Shown here: positions 24,331 through 32,949 of the stretch, piece after piece | Numbering within the stretch: position 1 is the stretch's first letter | Layout of the letters: each line of letters begins with the position of its first letter | NCBI GenBank assembly: GCA_023459275.1 | Contig: JAEWVC010000032.1 | Coordinates: 1-63,150, forward strand | From: Bacillota bacterium | Lineage (GTDB): Bacteria; Bacillota; Clostridia; Christensenellales; Aristaeellaceae | Length of the DNA: 63,150 nucleotides | Direction of reading: 5' to 3' | Made by a program: the position numbers and the translations under genes | The notes under the pieces: generated by a model | What the model was told of the DNA's origin: nothing | The model's database searches: none | Seen by the model: only the letters and a program-made list of their open reading frames with translations

Positions 24331-26373
24331 TCATGTTCCAATGGCGATCCAATCGACATCACGCAAGGTACTGAACGAGCCACCGATAATGATGGTCGCT
24401 TGGGTCGTTGTTTTACTGTGAACCTTCAAGCTGCCATAATCGCCAGTCCAGTTGCTGTCCGTAGTGGAATAAGTGGCGAACACCACGGGGACGGATGTGA
24501 AACCGGCACTGCTGTAATAGATATAGGCACCGGTAGAACCGCTGATACTGACTTTGCCAAAGGCAAACTTATATGGCAGTAGACCCGCTGCCAGCGTACC
24601 GGAGGTAATGGCTGATGCCGCATGGTTGTGGGAGCTGGGTGCCGCACCAAGATTAGCCAAAGTAATTCCCAAATTGCTGCGTGCCGTGGCAGCATCCATT
24701 GCCCCGGTACCGCCTGCGGCGACGGACAATATGCCCGTGCAGGCAGCCAGAGCATGTGAATGGCTGGCCGCCGCCGCGCCAAGCGCCGCCAAAGCTGCTG
24801 TCGCAGAGGTTGCGCCCGTTCCACCCTGGGCGATGGTGAGGGGAGCAACGAGCATGAGCGGCCAGCCGAATTCCACCGCGCCCGCAGTCTCGGCCACCTT
24901 ACCGAAGGCGATGCCCGTGCCGTTCCGGTAAAAGTCCATCATGACCTGCTTGGTGCCGATGCTTACGGCCTGCTCCACGGTATGGAAGAAGTCCGCGACG
25001 CGGATCATCAGGTCAAAGCTCGACAGCACATCGAAGGTCTGCGGAAGGATCAGATTGGATGACGCAATTGCATAGTTGCTGGGCGCAATCGTCGTGGCTT
25101 GCGTCCATGTGGGTGCGGAGGACAGCTTGTAGAACACCGTGCAGCTCATGGTATTCTTGCTGCCAGCCGATGAAGCGCCCGCTGTGGCCGAGATGCGCAC
25201 CCGGTTCCCGTCCGTCTGCGGCGCGCTGCCTGTGCTGTTGCACCGCTCGGCTTTGAACAGCGACAGCGTCGGCGGCGCATAGGCCAGCACGGAGATCGAC
25301 CGGGTGGTGGTGGCCGTTTGGCCGCGCGAATCCGTTACAGTCACCGTCAGCGTGTTGTTCCCCGCACCGGATAGAAGTCCGGTGGTGAACGACGAAGCCG
25401 TGTAGGTGCTGCCGCCGAGCGTGGCGCGGTAAGCCGTGATGGTGCTGCCCTGCGCGCCGGAGGCGGCAATGGATACCGCCAGCTTGCTTTTGTTCTGCAC
25501 ATATCCGGCAAACTGCACCGCGATGCCCGCCACCGCTTCGGAATAGTTCACGCTGGAAATGGTGGGCACGACCGAGGCGGGTACGTTCAGGGTGATCGTG
25601 CATGTCTTGGTACCGGTGAGTACGCCGGAGTAGTAGGTTTCACAGTTGATCGTACACAGGCCCGATGTGGCCGATGGAATCTGCGCAGCCAGCGATACGG
25701 GCGGCGTCCATACCACCGAATCGCCCACACCAGCGCCAATCTGCCCCGAGGCTCCGGCGAAGGAATAGGAGATCGTGTGCGTCGCCGATGTGCTGAGGCG
25801 GTCGGTGTAGACCGTCACGGTGGAACCCATATCAACGGACGGGGCCGACATGCGGGGCTGGCTGATCCCTTCCTCATAGGTGACATACAGCGTGGCCGCC
25901 GTCCATTGGAGATAGTTGTAAGAGTAACCCTGAGAGCTGGCGGAGGGCGAGGGATTATACAGGCAGAACGTGTTGTTGCCCGCTTGAAGGTAGGCGGCGA
26001 CGTTGTTAAAGAGCGCGCCGGAGAAGTCATATGAAGTGGTGTTCCCGTAGAACGACCCCGCGAAAGTCCCGAGCGCGTCCCCGTAGTAGCTGCCTCCCGT
26101 CACGCCTGACTGCGATGCCGCCTGATACTTGGATTTACGCAGGTACACGGTCTTTATCGTTCCGGCACCGAAGCCGGCTTCTGAGGAGGTCACGCGCAAC
26201 GTAAGGCCGGTAATGATTTTGTTGAGCAAGGACAATCCGCTAAAATGCACAATGCCCACGAAATTGTAATCGTTGATATAGAATTCCTGACTCGCCTCTG
26301 CGCTTTTGAAATTGCTTGACGAGTTGGACTTCCGCGTGCGCATCGAGGCCGAATAGCTTACTGTCGTTGCCAT
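24331..26373 (-). CDS. Phage tail tip/fibre protein with Ig-like domains
   Basis: 680 aa. ATG 26373 with AAGGAG upstream. Residues 1-165 are a beta-rich module (INDYNFVGIVHFSG...ITGLTLRVTSSEAG...GDALGTFAGSFYGN...AYLQAGNNTF) that is also the N-terminus of two element 2 proteins (53880, 55377). About 170-420 is built of Ig/fibronectin-like beta domains, with segments such as PTISSVNYSEAVAG and GAGNNTLTVTVTDSRGQ. About 500-600 has collagen-like fibre repeats (TIAQGGTGATSATAALAALGAAAASHSHAL). The end (SGSTGAYIYYSS...) is a probable receptor-binding tip. It is the last structural gene before lysis. Function is inferred from position and repeats. Confidence 0.75.
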   Translation of the reverse strand: MATTVSYSASMRTRKSNSSSNFKSAEASQEFYINDYNFVGIVHFSGLSLLNKIITGLTLRVTSSEAGFGAGTIKTVYLRKSKYQAASQSGVTGGSYYGDALGTFAGSFYGNTTSYDFSGALFNNVAAYLQAGNNTFCLYNPSPSASSQGYSYNYLQWTAATLYVTYEEGISQPRMSAPSVDMGSTVTVYTDRLSTSATHTISYSFAGASGQIGAGVGDSVVWTPPVSLAAQIPSATSGLCTINCETYYSGVLTGTKTCTITLNVPASVVPTISSVNYSEAVAGIAVQFAGYVQNKSKLAVSIAASGAQGSTITAYRATLGGSTYTASSFTTGLLSGAGNNTLTVTVTDSRGQTATTTRSISVLAYAPPTLSLFKAERCNSTGSAPQTDGNRVRISATAGASSAGSKNTMSCTVFYKLSSAPTWTQATTIAPSNYAIASSNLILPQTFDVLSSFDLMIRVADFFHTVEQAVSIGTKQVMMDFYRNGTGIAFGKVAETAGAVEFGWPLMLVAPLTIAQGGTGATSATAALAALGAAAASHSHALAACTGILSVAAGGTGAMDAATARSNLGITLANLGAAPSSHNHAASAITSGTLAAGLLPYKFAFGKVSISGSTGAYIYYSSAGFTSVPVVFATYSTTDSNWTGDYGSLKVHSKTTTQATIIIGGSFSTLRDVDWIAIGT

Positions 26374-26382
26374 AAAAACTCC

Positions 26383-29300
26383 TTATCCGGTGTAAATCAT
26401 GGAGAGATTGCCGTTTGCCTGCGGCTCATAGGCGAATTTCCCGATCTGAAGCCGCGTGAGGATTTCCGCCTGGGTCACATAGAGCTTGTTGTTGGACAGG
26501 TAGGCTACCTGAGTGTCATTCATGAAGAACGCCACGCGGTCGTTGATTACCCGGATGGTGATGGGATTGCCGGATTTTCCGATGACGAGGCCATCATCCC
26601 CGAAGGTCATATAGGTTTTGATAAGGGCAATCTGTTCGTCGGTGGCTTCCTGTCCCTCTGCCAAATCCTGCTCGATCTCCGTTACCTTGCTGGTTGCCCA
26701 TGTGAACTTGTTCTCCGTCTGCTCCGCCAAGGTGGATACCGTATTGTTGAGCGAGGTCAGCGCACCGGCGGAGGCGTAGTCGCGGCTGACCTCGCTGCGG
26801 ATGGCGTCGGCGGTCAGGGTGATCTGCGCCACCGCGTCGCCCACCGCATCCAGCGCCGCGTCCTTCGCGGCGGACACCTCACCCTCCACATACAGGCGCA
26901 ATGCCTCGTTGCCGGTGATGTCTACCGTCTGTAACTTGGCGATGAAGGCGGTGTTCGCAAACAGATCGTTCACGTCAAGATTGGCCGCCTTGATGGCCTG
27001 CACCAAAGCCTCGTCGGCGAAGATGCTCTGCACATTCAGCTCGCGGGCGGTGATCGTACCTTGTAGGAGCTTGCCGCCCGGCAGACTGCCATCGGCAACG
27101 TCGCCGCTCGTGATGGATTTCTTTTCGGTGATGATCGAGCCGTCCGACGCAACGGAAACCGCATAAAAACAGCCGTCGTTGCCGCGCACAATCAGCTCGC
27201 CCACGGTCAGGGAGGCCATATTGGCCTCGGTCACGGCGAGGTCGGCGACATAGAGCTTACCGTTCACGCCACGCTCGATGATGGCCGTGCCTGCGGTCAG
27301 GTCTTTGATGCGCGCCCAATCGATGTCGGCGCTGCCGATGCTCGCGTTCACCATCTGCGCGATGGTCGCGTTCAGCGCCGTAATGCCCGCCCAATCAATC
27401 TGCGCCTCGTGGAGGTGGGCCGTCGTAAGCTGCGCCACAGCGATATGCGCGATGGAGGCGTTCAGGTCGGCGATATTGGCCCAATCGATGTGGGCGCTCT
27501 CGATATTGGCCTGGGTGATCTGCGCCAGCGCAACCTGGGCAATCCGGGTGTTCAGGCTGGCAATGGAGGCCCAATCGATGGACGCCTGATTGATGTTCGC
27601 GGTATTGATCTGCGCCACGGCGATGCCCGCCATCTGAGCAGCCAGCGCGCCGATGTCGGCCCACGAGATATTGGCGTTTTCGATATTCGCCTGCGTAATC
27701 TGCGCGGTGGCGATGGTGGCCAGCGCCGCATAGAGCGCGTCCGTCGTAACGCTGCCTGCCGCCAGTTCCTGTATCCGGGCGGAAATCGCGGTGAGGGCCT
27801 CGGCGTTCAGCGTGCCAATGGTCGCTTCCTCGATCTTCGCCCGCGTGATCGCCGCGTCCGCGATGAGCACGTTGATGATGGCCGCTTCCTGAATGTGCGC
27901 CGTCTGGATGGCCGCGAGGCCAATTTGAAGGCTGCCGACCGCGCCGTCCTTGATCTGGCCTGCGCCCACGCTGTTGAGCGCCAGCTTTGACCCGGTTACG
28001 ATGCCGGAGGCGAGTTGGCGGGAGGAAATCGTGTTCCCCTCGATGCTGTCTGCCACCGTGCCCAAGGTCATGGTGGTGTACTTGCGCGTCAGGCAATCGT
28101 AGGTGTACTGCGTGAGCCGCATGGACACCGCGACGCCGATGCGCCGGGCGATAACCCGGACGGCGTCGCCCAGGAAGATGTTCTGGAGGAACCGGAACTG
28201 CCGGTATTCCTCCGTTTCCGCGCAGTTGATGAAGTCAACTTTCAACGTCACGGTCGGCAGGTCGCAGCCCTTGTCGTACTCGGCCTGCGCCGCCTTACGC
28301 ATTTCCGCGTAGCATTGGGTTTTGGTCTTTTTATCGTCGCCCTTCGTGACCTCTCTGGCCTCGGAGACGGGCAGGTGAATCCATTTCGGGTGGACAAAAC
28401 TGCCGATGTTCAGGCTGTCGATGTACAGCTCCGGCAGATACAGGACGTTGCCGTCCGCGTCCTCACCGGTGGGCATGATCCGCGTGACCACATCGGTCAG
28501 GTCTATGTCGTAGCTGACGCCGAGCAGGTTTTTGCCCTCCCGGATCTGAACGTCCGTATCCGTACCGATGCGCTTCACCACGAAGGCGTCAAACCAGTCG
28601 CGGGCCAGCTCGCCGCCGTACTTCTCGACCACACCGCCCTCGCCGAGCAGGGCGTCCACCGGGTTCATGTTCTCGAATTCCACCTCGTCGGCGGTGGAGG
28701 TGAGGTCGGAATAGAAGGTGAAATCATGCTCGGTCAGGCATTTTGAAGATATGTTTTGAACCACGACAGAGCCCGCCGTGGATGCGGCGGGCTTGTAGCT
28801 TTTCAGCATATTGTCCATGAGATCGTAGAACACATGGCGCGCGTAAATGGTGATCTTCGTCAGCTCCGGCACGGCGCGGTAGATGCGGAACGGCTGGTCG
28901 CGAAGCTGTCGGGATTCGATGACAGCCTTTGCCGCTAGCCCCGAAGTGGCCTCGGTGCGCACATGGGTCAGATACTCCGAGGCCATGTATCCGCGCTTGC
29001 CGTCCGGACAGGATACCTCGTACCAGGAGGAATTCGCCGTGCTCAGGACAATGACCTCGGTGCCCTTCTTGTACTTGCCGAGAATCTTATATTTCGTTCC
29101 GGTTCCGGAGCGGAGCCGCAGCGGATTGCGGCTGATGGACACCTTGTAGATCGCCTTGCCCGTGCCTTGCAGCTTCACCTGCGGCGTCATGGCGGCGGGC
29201 ACCGGCGCGCGGAGGATATTGCCCTCGATCAGCCGCCGCCATTTTCCCTGCGCGTCGAGCGGGTGTTCGAGCGTCAGCTCCCATTCGCCGTTCAGCGTTT

Positions 29301-29385
29301 CAGTCACGGTGCAGGAGGACGGCATGAGCGAGCCGAGGCCGTTTGACGAGAAGTCCGTACAGTCGGGTGGGTATACGCAGATCAA
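26383..29385 (-). CDS. Prophage tail endopeptidase/minor structural protein with SH3 insert and repeat fibre
   Basis: About 1000 aa. TTG 29385 is preferred because AGGAGG lies eight bases upstream; an in-frame GTG at 29394 overlaps that site. Residues 1-90 and 150-430 match the phage tail protein/Prophage_tail family (TETLNGEWELTLEHPLD..., VRIGTDTDVQIREGKNLLGV, DLTDVVTRIMPTG). An SH3-like domain is inserted at about 90-145 (NPLRLRSGTGTKYKILGKY). A segment at about 535-720 repeats every 30 residues or so with the core IDWA(S/N/G)I..LN..IA, probably a long beta-helical fibre. A coiled-coil segment follows, then a tip. It bridges baseplate and fibre. Confidence 0.82.
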   Translation of the reverse strand: MICVYPPDCTDFSSNGLGSLMPSSCTVTETLNGEWELTLEHPLDAQGKWRRLIEGNILRAPVPAAMTPQVKLQGTGKAIYKVSISRNPLRLRSGTGTKYKILGKYKKGTEVIVLSTANSSWYEVSCPDGKRGYMASEYLTHVRTEATSGLAAKAVIESRQLRDQPFRIYRAVPELTKITIYARHVFYDLMDNMLKSYKPAASTAGSVVVQNISSKCLTEHDFTFYSDLTSTADEVEFENMNPVDALLGEGGVVEKYGGELARDWFDAFVVKRIGTDTDVQIREGKNLLGVSYDIDLTDVVTRIMPTGEDADGNVLYLPELYIDSLNIGSFVHPKWIHLPVSEAREVTKGDDKKTKTQCYAEMRKAAQAEYDKGCDLPTVTLKVDFINCAETEEYRQFRFLQNIFLGDAVRVIARRIGVAVSMRLTQYTYDCLTRKYTTMTLGTVADSIEGNTISSRQLASGIVTGSKLALNSVGAGQIKDGAVGSLQIGLAAIQTAHIQEAAIINVLIADAAITRAKIEEATIGTLNAEALTAISARIQELAAGSVTTDALYAALATIATAQITQANIENANISWADIGALAAQMAGIAVAQINTANINQASIDWASIASLNTRIAQVALAQITQANIESAHIDWANIADLNASIAHIAVAQLTTAHLHEAQIDWAGITALNATIAQMVNASIGSADIDWARIKDLTAGTAIIERGVNGKLYVADLAVTEANMASLTVGELIVRGNDGCFYAVSVASDGSIITEKKSITSGDVADGSLPGGKLLQGTITARELNVQSIFADEALVQAIKAANLDVNDLFANTAFIAKLQTVDITGNEALRLYVEGEVSAAKDAALDAVGDAVAQITLTADAIRSEVSRDYASAGALTSLNNTVSTLAEQTENKFTWATSKVTEIEQDLAEGQEATDEQIALIKTYMTFGDDGLVIGKSGNPITIRVINDRVAFFMNDTQVAYLSNNKLYVTQAEILTRLQIGKFAYEPQANGNLSMIYTG

Positions 29386-29408
29386 GAGAATCACCTCCTT
29401 TCGGGCAT

Positions 29409-29438
29409 GAAAAAACGCCCATCGGCTGATGGACGTTG
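29409..29438 (-). terminator. Terminator upstream of the tail endopeptidase gene
   Basis: Minus strand aacgtccatc / gatgggcgtt around agcc, followed by ttttt. It lies between the small DUF4160-like gene and the tail gene. Confidence 0.75.
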
Positions 29439-29452
29439 GGTTAAGTACGAAT

Positions 29453-29860
29453 TTACGCTACACTTATTCTATGGCCGTGAAACTGGTTCCACGTATCTAT
29501 TAACACTTGCCGATTATTCTTGGCCCAGTCAATTACAACTCTCTCATCTGCTGGAGATAAGTTCGTTTTAATTGGTTCCATGTTATCGATCCGATAGCTG
29601 CCTTCGCCTTTCCCGCGTATCGTAATGTGAAAATGCGCATGATTATGTTGCGGTTCATTAGCACGAACCTCGAACTTAATGTTATTATTCATCTGCCCAA
29701 CCGTAACAAGGTCATGCTCATAGGGCGCAGTCTTGCGGATTTTGACCTTGTATTTTCCATTATCCTTTCCAAACAGAAGCATATCAAGTTCTCTTGCGGA
29801 GCCCAGCAGTTTTAGCTGAGTAAGCTTTTCGGCAGAGATTCGTATTAGGCGTTTTCTCAT
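29453..29860 (-). CDS. Small DUF4160-like cargo protein
   Basis: 135 aa. ATG 29860 with GAAAGGAGCG upstream. It is more AT-rich than the flanking tail genes, which suggests later acquisition. The middle has HNHAHFHITIRG, and the end has VVIDWAKNNRQVLIDTWNQFH. This resembles DUF4160-type proteins (xHAHFH followed by a W...LxxxW helix), some of which sit in toxin-antitoxin loci. No partner is evident. It lies between two structural tail genes, a usual place for phage cargo. Function unknown. Confidence 0.6.
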   Translation of the reverse strand: MRKRLIRISAEKLTQLKLLGSARELDMLLFGKDNGKYKVKIRKTAPYEHDLVTVGQMNNNIKFEVRANEPQHNHAHFHITIRGKGEGSYRIDNMEPIKTNLSPADERVVIDWAKNNRQVLIDTWNQFHGHRISVA

Positions 29861-29924
29861 AAAACTTACGCGCTCCTTTCAATTGGCAAATATAGTATGC
29901 CATATTGGCTCTTTTTTTTCAAGT

Positions 29925-30626
29925 TCACAATAGATATCTCCAGTTCGGATGCACCTCGATCTTGGTCACGCCGCCGCTCCAGCTCACCGCATTCATGCCG
30001 GGTACGAGCGTCGGGAAGTCACCGCTCATGTTGGAATTCATGGATGTGGCACCGGAGTACGCCTCCATGAGCGGCGCGTCCAGCGTAATGCTGCCCGATA
30101 CGCCCTCAAGCTCGACGATGGTCAGGCCAACCATGAGCGTGATCTCCCCGGAGCCATAAACCGTGATGACCGGCTCCGAGGGCACATTGCCCGGATTGGT
30201 GATCGTGCCGCCCGAAGCAGTCAGCGTAATGGGCTGCACAGCCTCCGCATACCAGAACGGCTGGCAGCGGAAATTCACCGTGAAGGTGCGATTCTCGTGA
30301 TTGCGCAGCACCTTTGCAAACTCAATCTGGTTGGCGACGCGTGCATAGAAAAAGCCGCCCGGACGAGCGGCCAGCCTCAGCGTTCCAGCGCCTTTGAGCC
30401 ATGCGCCGATTTCATGAATTCGGCTCATATCCCTGACTGCGCATTCCATGGGGAGAATGAAATCGTCGTATACATCGTCGGCTTCCAGCGTCGTGAGCGA
30501 GCCGCTCCGGGCGGGGACGTTCGTAAACGTTGCCCGCTCGGACGCGCGGATGATGCTGGGCTGTTCGGTAATGTGGATGCCATAGGTCGTGCAGCATATA
30601 CCATTCCATTCAAACCAGTCTTGCAA
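29925..30626 (-). CDS. Phage distal tail protein (Dit-like)
   Basis: 233 aa. TTG start at 30626 after AAGGAGGAATTATTCC. N-terminal WFEWNGICCTTYGIHITEQPS and SERATFTNVPARSGSLTTLE match the siphophage distal tail family. The motif VNFRCQPFWYAEAVQPITL near residue 110 joins the hub domain to the C-terminal galectin-like domain (GSGEITLMVGLTIVELEGVSGSITLDAPL). It forms the ring between tail tube and baseplate, in the usual position between tape measure and endopeptidase, though cargo genes now separate it from both. Confidence 0.82.
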   Translation of the reverse strand: MQDWFEWNGICCTTYGIHITEQPSIIRASERATFTNVPARSGSLTTLEADDVYDDFILPMECAVRDMSRIHEIGAWLKGAGTLRLAARPGGFFYARVANQIEFAKVLRNHENRTFTVNFRCQPFWYAEAVQPITLTASGGTITNPGNVPSEPVITVYGSGEITLMVGLTIVELEGVSGSITLDAPLMEAYSGATSMNSNMSGDFPTLVPGMNAVSWSGGVTKIEVHPNWRYLL

Positions 30627-30694
30627 TGGAATAATTCCTCCTTGTCGTTATGCCTCCAAATGCGTCGGATGGGACATAGAGCCCTGTGTAACGA

Positions 30695-30723
30695 TTGACT
30701 TTCCGGCGCTCCGAACCTATAAT
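30695..30723 (+). promoter_or_regulatory. Near-consensus promoter of the TIR gene
   Basis: TTGACT (30695-30700), 17-base spacer, TATAAT (30718-30723), on the strand opposite to the phage late genes, 36 bases before the GTG start. It should be active in the lysogen without phage activators. Confidence 0.8.
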
Positions 30724-30758
30724 GTTTCTAAGACCGCGCTTACGAAAGAAGGGATATT

Positions 30759-31577
30759 GTGTCCGTTTCGTCCGTTCAGTCCACCATTAACCAACTAGTT
30801 CGGGAAATCTCGGATCGCGAGAAGAAGCTCTCCGAATCATATAAAAAAGAGTCTGGCTGTGCCTCGAAGATTTTGAGCACGCAGAGAAGCATAACAAAAT
30901 ACACCTCCGTGTCAACCATCGCCTCAAAGCAGCGCCAAATCGACGGCTGGAATAAAGACATTGCCTCTGAAAAAAGCAAGCAGGCTCAGTTGATGAAAGA
31001 GCTTGCTGATCGAAGACAAAAACTGTCCACCCAGCAGCAGAAGCTCGTCAAAGAACAAAGCAACGAGCAGCAGGCTCTTTTCAAAGAACAGGAGCGTCTC
31101 ATCCGAGAACAGACAGAAGCTTTTGCGTTTCACCGAAGCGAATCTTTACCGGATATCGTCGATGAAAAGGAATACGACTTCTTTATTTCCCACGCATCGG
31201 AGGACAAGGAGGATATTGGCACACCGCTGTATGAGGCTTTATCTGCCCGAGGTGCGCGAGTGTGGTATGATACTGCGATCATGAGCGTAGGAGACAGTCT
31301 CAGAAAGTCTATAGACAGGGGCTTGGCTCGTTCCCGATACGGCATTGTCATCCTGACAAAAGACTATATGCAAAAATTCTGGACAAGTCAGGAGCTTAAT
31401 GGGTTGTTCCAAAAATGGGCCAGCGGAGATGACAAAGTTATCCTACCGATCTGGCACAACATCTCGAAAAATGACGTGCTCCGTTACAGCCCTACGCTTG
31501 CCGATATCCTTGCCTTAAAATCTGCTGACTTTACAATCGAGGAACTGGCCGATAACCTGATGAAGATCCTCCAGTAG
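30759..31577 (+). CDS. Coiled-coil plus TIR-domain protein (candidate anti-phage cargo)
   Basis: 272 aa. GTG 30759 with AGAAGGG upstream. Residues about 1-120 form a long charged coiled coil (many Q/K/E heptads). About 138-272 are a TIR domain (TIR_2-like): YDFFISHASEDKEDI, then LSARGARVWYDTAIMSVGD, RSRYGIVILTKDYMQKFW, SQELNGLF with the expected catalytic Glu, and a C-terminal VILPIWHNI strand. Bacterial TIR domains of this type are commonly NAD-degrading or signal-producing parts of anti-phage defence. It is the only plus-strand gene in the tail region, has its own strong promoter and lower GC, and so is a cargo gene. Its 3' end overlaps the next, convergent gene by 63 bases. Enzyme activity is inference. 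Confidence 0.82.
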   Translation: MSVSSVQSTINQLVREISDREKKLSESYKKESGCASKILSTQRSITKYTSVSTIASKQRQIDGWNKDIASEKSKQAQLMKELADRRQKLSTQQQKLVKEQSNEQQALFKEQERLIREQTEAFAFHRSESLPDIVDEKEYDFFISHASEDKEDIGTPLYEALSARGARVWYDTAIMSVGDSLRKSIDRGLARSRYGIVILTKDYMQKFWTSQELNGLFQKWASGDDKVILPIWHNISKNDVLRYSPTLADILALKSADFTIEELADNLMKILQ

Positions 31578-31751
31578 CGTGTGATACTGTGAAAGAGCGC
31601 TTTTCAACCTTTGAATCTCATCTCTCAGCCGATTGATTTCACGGTCAGGCCTGAATACGCAAACATCACAATAATCCGGAAGGCGACATACTGCCGACGT
31701 ATGACCGCCTTTTTCGCAGATTTCTATATATTTGCACGGTTGTTTTGTCAC
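31515..31751 (-). CDS. Small cysteine-rich protein with coiled coil, unknown
   Basis: 78 aa. GTG start at 31751 with GGGAGGG eight bases upstream. Residues 1-34 carry five Cys (C-x5-C, then CRLPDYCDVC), which suggests a metal-bound knuckle. Residues 36-65 are a likely coiled coil (DREINRLRDEIQRLKSALSQ). It converges on and overlaps the TIR gene, and lies just after the tape measure gene. The ribosome site and composition argue that it is real. I do not recognise the family. Confidence 0.5.
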   Translation of the reverse strand: MTKQPCKYIEICEKGGHTSAVCRLPDYCDVCVFRPDREINRLRDEIQRLKSALSQYHTLLEDLHQVIGQFLDCKVSRF

Positions 31752-31779
31752 CCAGTATCCCTCCCGAATTGTGATAATA

Positions 31780-32949
31780 TCATGCCATCCTCAACCCTCT
31801 CCCGCGCTGTTGCCGCTTGGTCAGCGACGCAATCTCAATAGCGAGCGAGCGCACATCCTGCTCGTCGCGCACATAGAGCTTTTCGACCTGAATGGTCGAT
31901 GTCGCGTACTGATTGTAGGTCTTTCGGTTGTCGTAGGAGGTGCTGCCGCCGATGCCCGCCTGTGCTTCGCCGGACAGGAACCGTGCCGCGTTACGAATGA
32001 CCTTCGCCTGCGCCTTGCTTTCAAGCAGCGCGCCCTGGCCGAGACCCTTCATCGCCATGCGGCCCACCTCGTCCCGGAACACGCCGGACGGGGAGGCGAT
32101 TTTCAGCTCGGCCTTCGCTGCGTTGACCGCAGCGCGGGCGGCGGCGCGCATGGCGGCAATCACCCCGAGCCGCCCGGCGTTGATGCCCGCCTTCAAGCCC
32201 GCCATGACGTTGATGCCCACGGCTCGCAGCGTGGTTAGGTTCAAGCTGCCGGATGCGGCGCTCTTGACGTTCGCCGCCACGGTGCTGCCGGTGGCTGCCA
32301 TGCTGAAAGAGGACATAGCCGAAGCCAGCCCGGAAGCGGCGGCGGTTCCAACGGCGGCCAGCGTATTGCCGGTCAGTGCAGCGCCCACGGCGGCGGCCAC
32401 GCCGTTCGCCAGCGTAGCCGCGTCGGTGGACAGGTCGTATCCCGCCATGCCCTCGCCGACACCGGCGGCGACGTTTGCGCCCACCGGTTTCATGCGGGTG
32501 GAAGGCGATTGGATGCCCAGCGCGGCGTTGAGCGCGGCTTCGAGATTGGCGGCGACCGTCTCGGCAGAGGTATCGGTGCCTGCCTGCGTCATGCCTTCGG
32601 CGATACCCGAGAGGATGTTTTCGCCCACGCCGATGGAATCCATGAGGTTGACCAGATTGGATATCTGCTGGAGGTTGGCGATTACATCAGCCGACAGCGT
32701 TTCGCCGTTGTTCAGCGCGGTTATGGCCTCGTTGACAACCGCCTGCATGTTCCCGATCTCCGTGGCGTCGAGGTAATTCGAGATGGTATCCGCAGCGGCC
32801 TTTCTGTCCCAGCCGTTCATCCAGCCGCCGAAATTGAGGAACGAATTCATCTCGCTGTTGATGTCGGTCAGATACTCATTCAGGCGCTGGATGTCCGACA
32901 GGGTATCGTCGCCGAACCACTTCGCGCCAAGCCACCTCCGCCACCACAT
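31780..32949 (-). CDS. Tape measure protein, C-terminal fragment (after frameshift)
   Basis: About 389 codons continuing the tape measure protein in another frame. It resumes at LGAKWFGDDTLSDIQRLN and contains Ala/Gly-rich helices (ATLANGVAAAVGAALTGN) and a tail, SYDNRKTYNQYATSTIQVEK, typical of the end of Clostridia phage tape measures. The apparent start ATG has no ribosome site. It is therefore the 3' part of a broken gene, not an independent gene. Confidence 0.75.
   Translation of the reverse strand: MWWRRWLGAKWFGDDTLSDIQRLNEYLTDINSEMNSFLNFGGWMNGWDRKAAADTISNYLDATEIGNMQAVVNEAITALNNGETLSADVIANLQQISNLVNLMDSIGVGENILSGIAEGMTQAGTDTSAETVAANLEAALNAALGIQSPSTRMKPVGANVAAGVGEGMAGYDLSTDAATLANGVAAAVGAALTGNTLAAVGTAAASGLASAMSSFSMAATGSTVAANVKSAASGSLNLTTLRAVGINVMAGLKAGINAGRLGVIAAMRAAARAAVNAAKAELKIASPSGVFRDEVGRMAMKGLGQGALLESKAQAKVIRNAARFLSGEAQAGIGGSTSYDNRKTYNQYATSTIQVEKLYVRDEQDVRSLAIEIASLTKRQQRGRGLRMA

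Noticed and set aside
32876..32949. Programmed frameshift in the tape measure gene
   Set aside because: No slippery sequence is visible and tape measure genes are not known to use one; a mutation or sequencing error is simpler.
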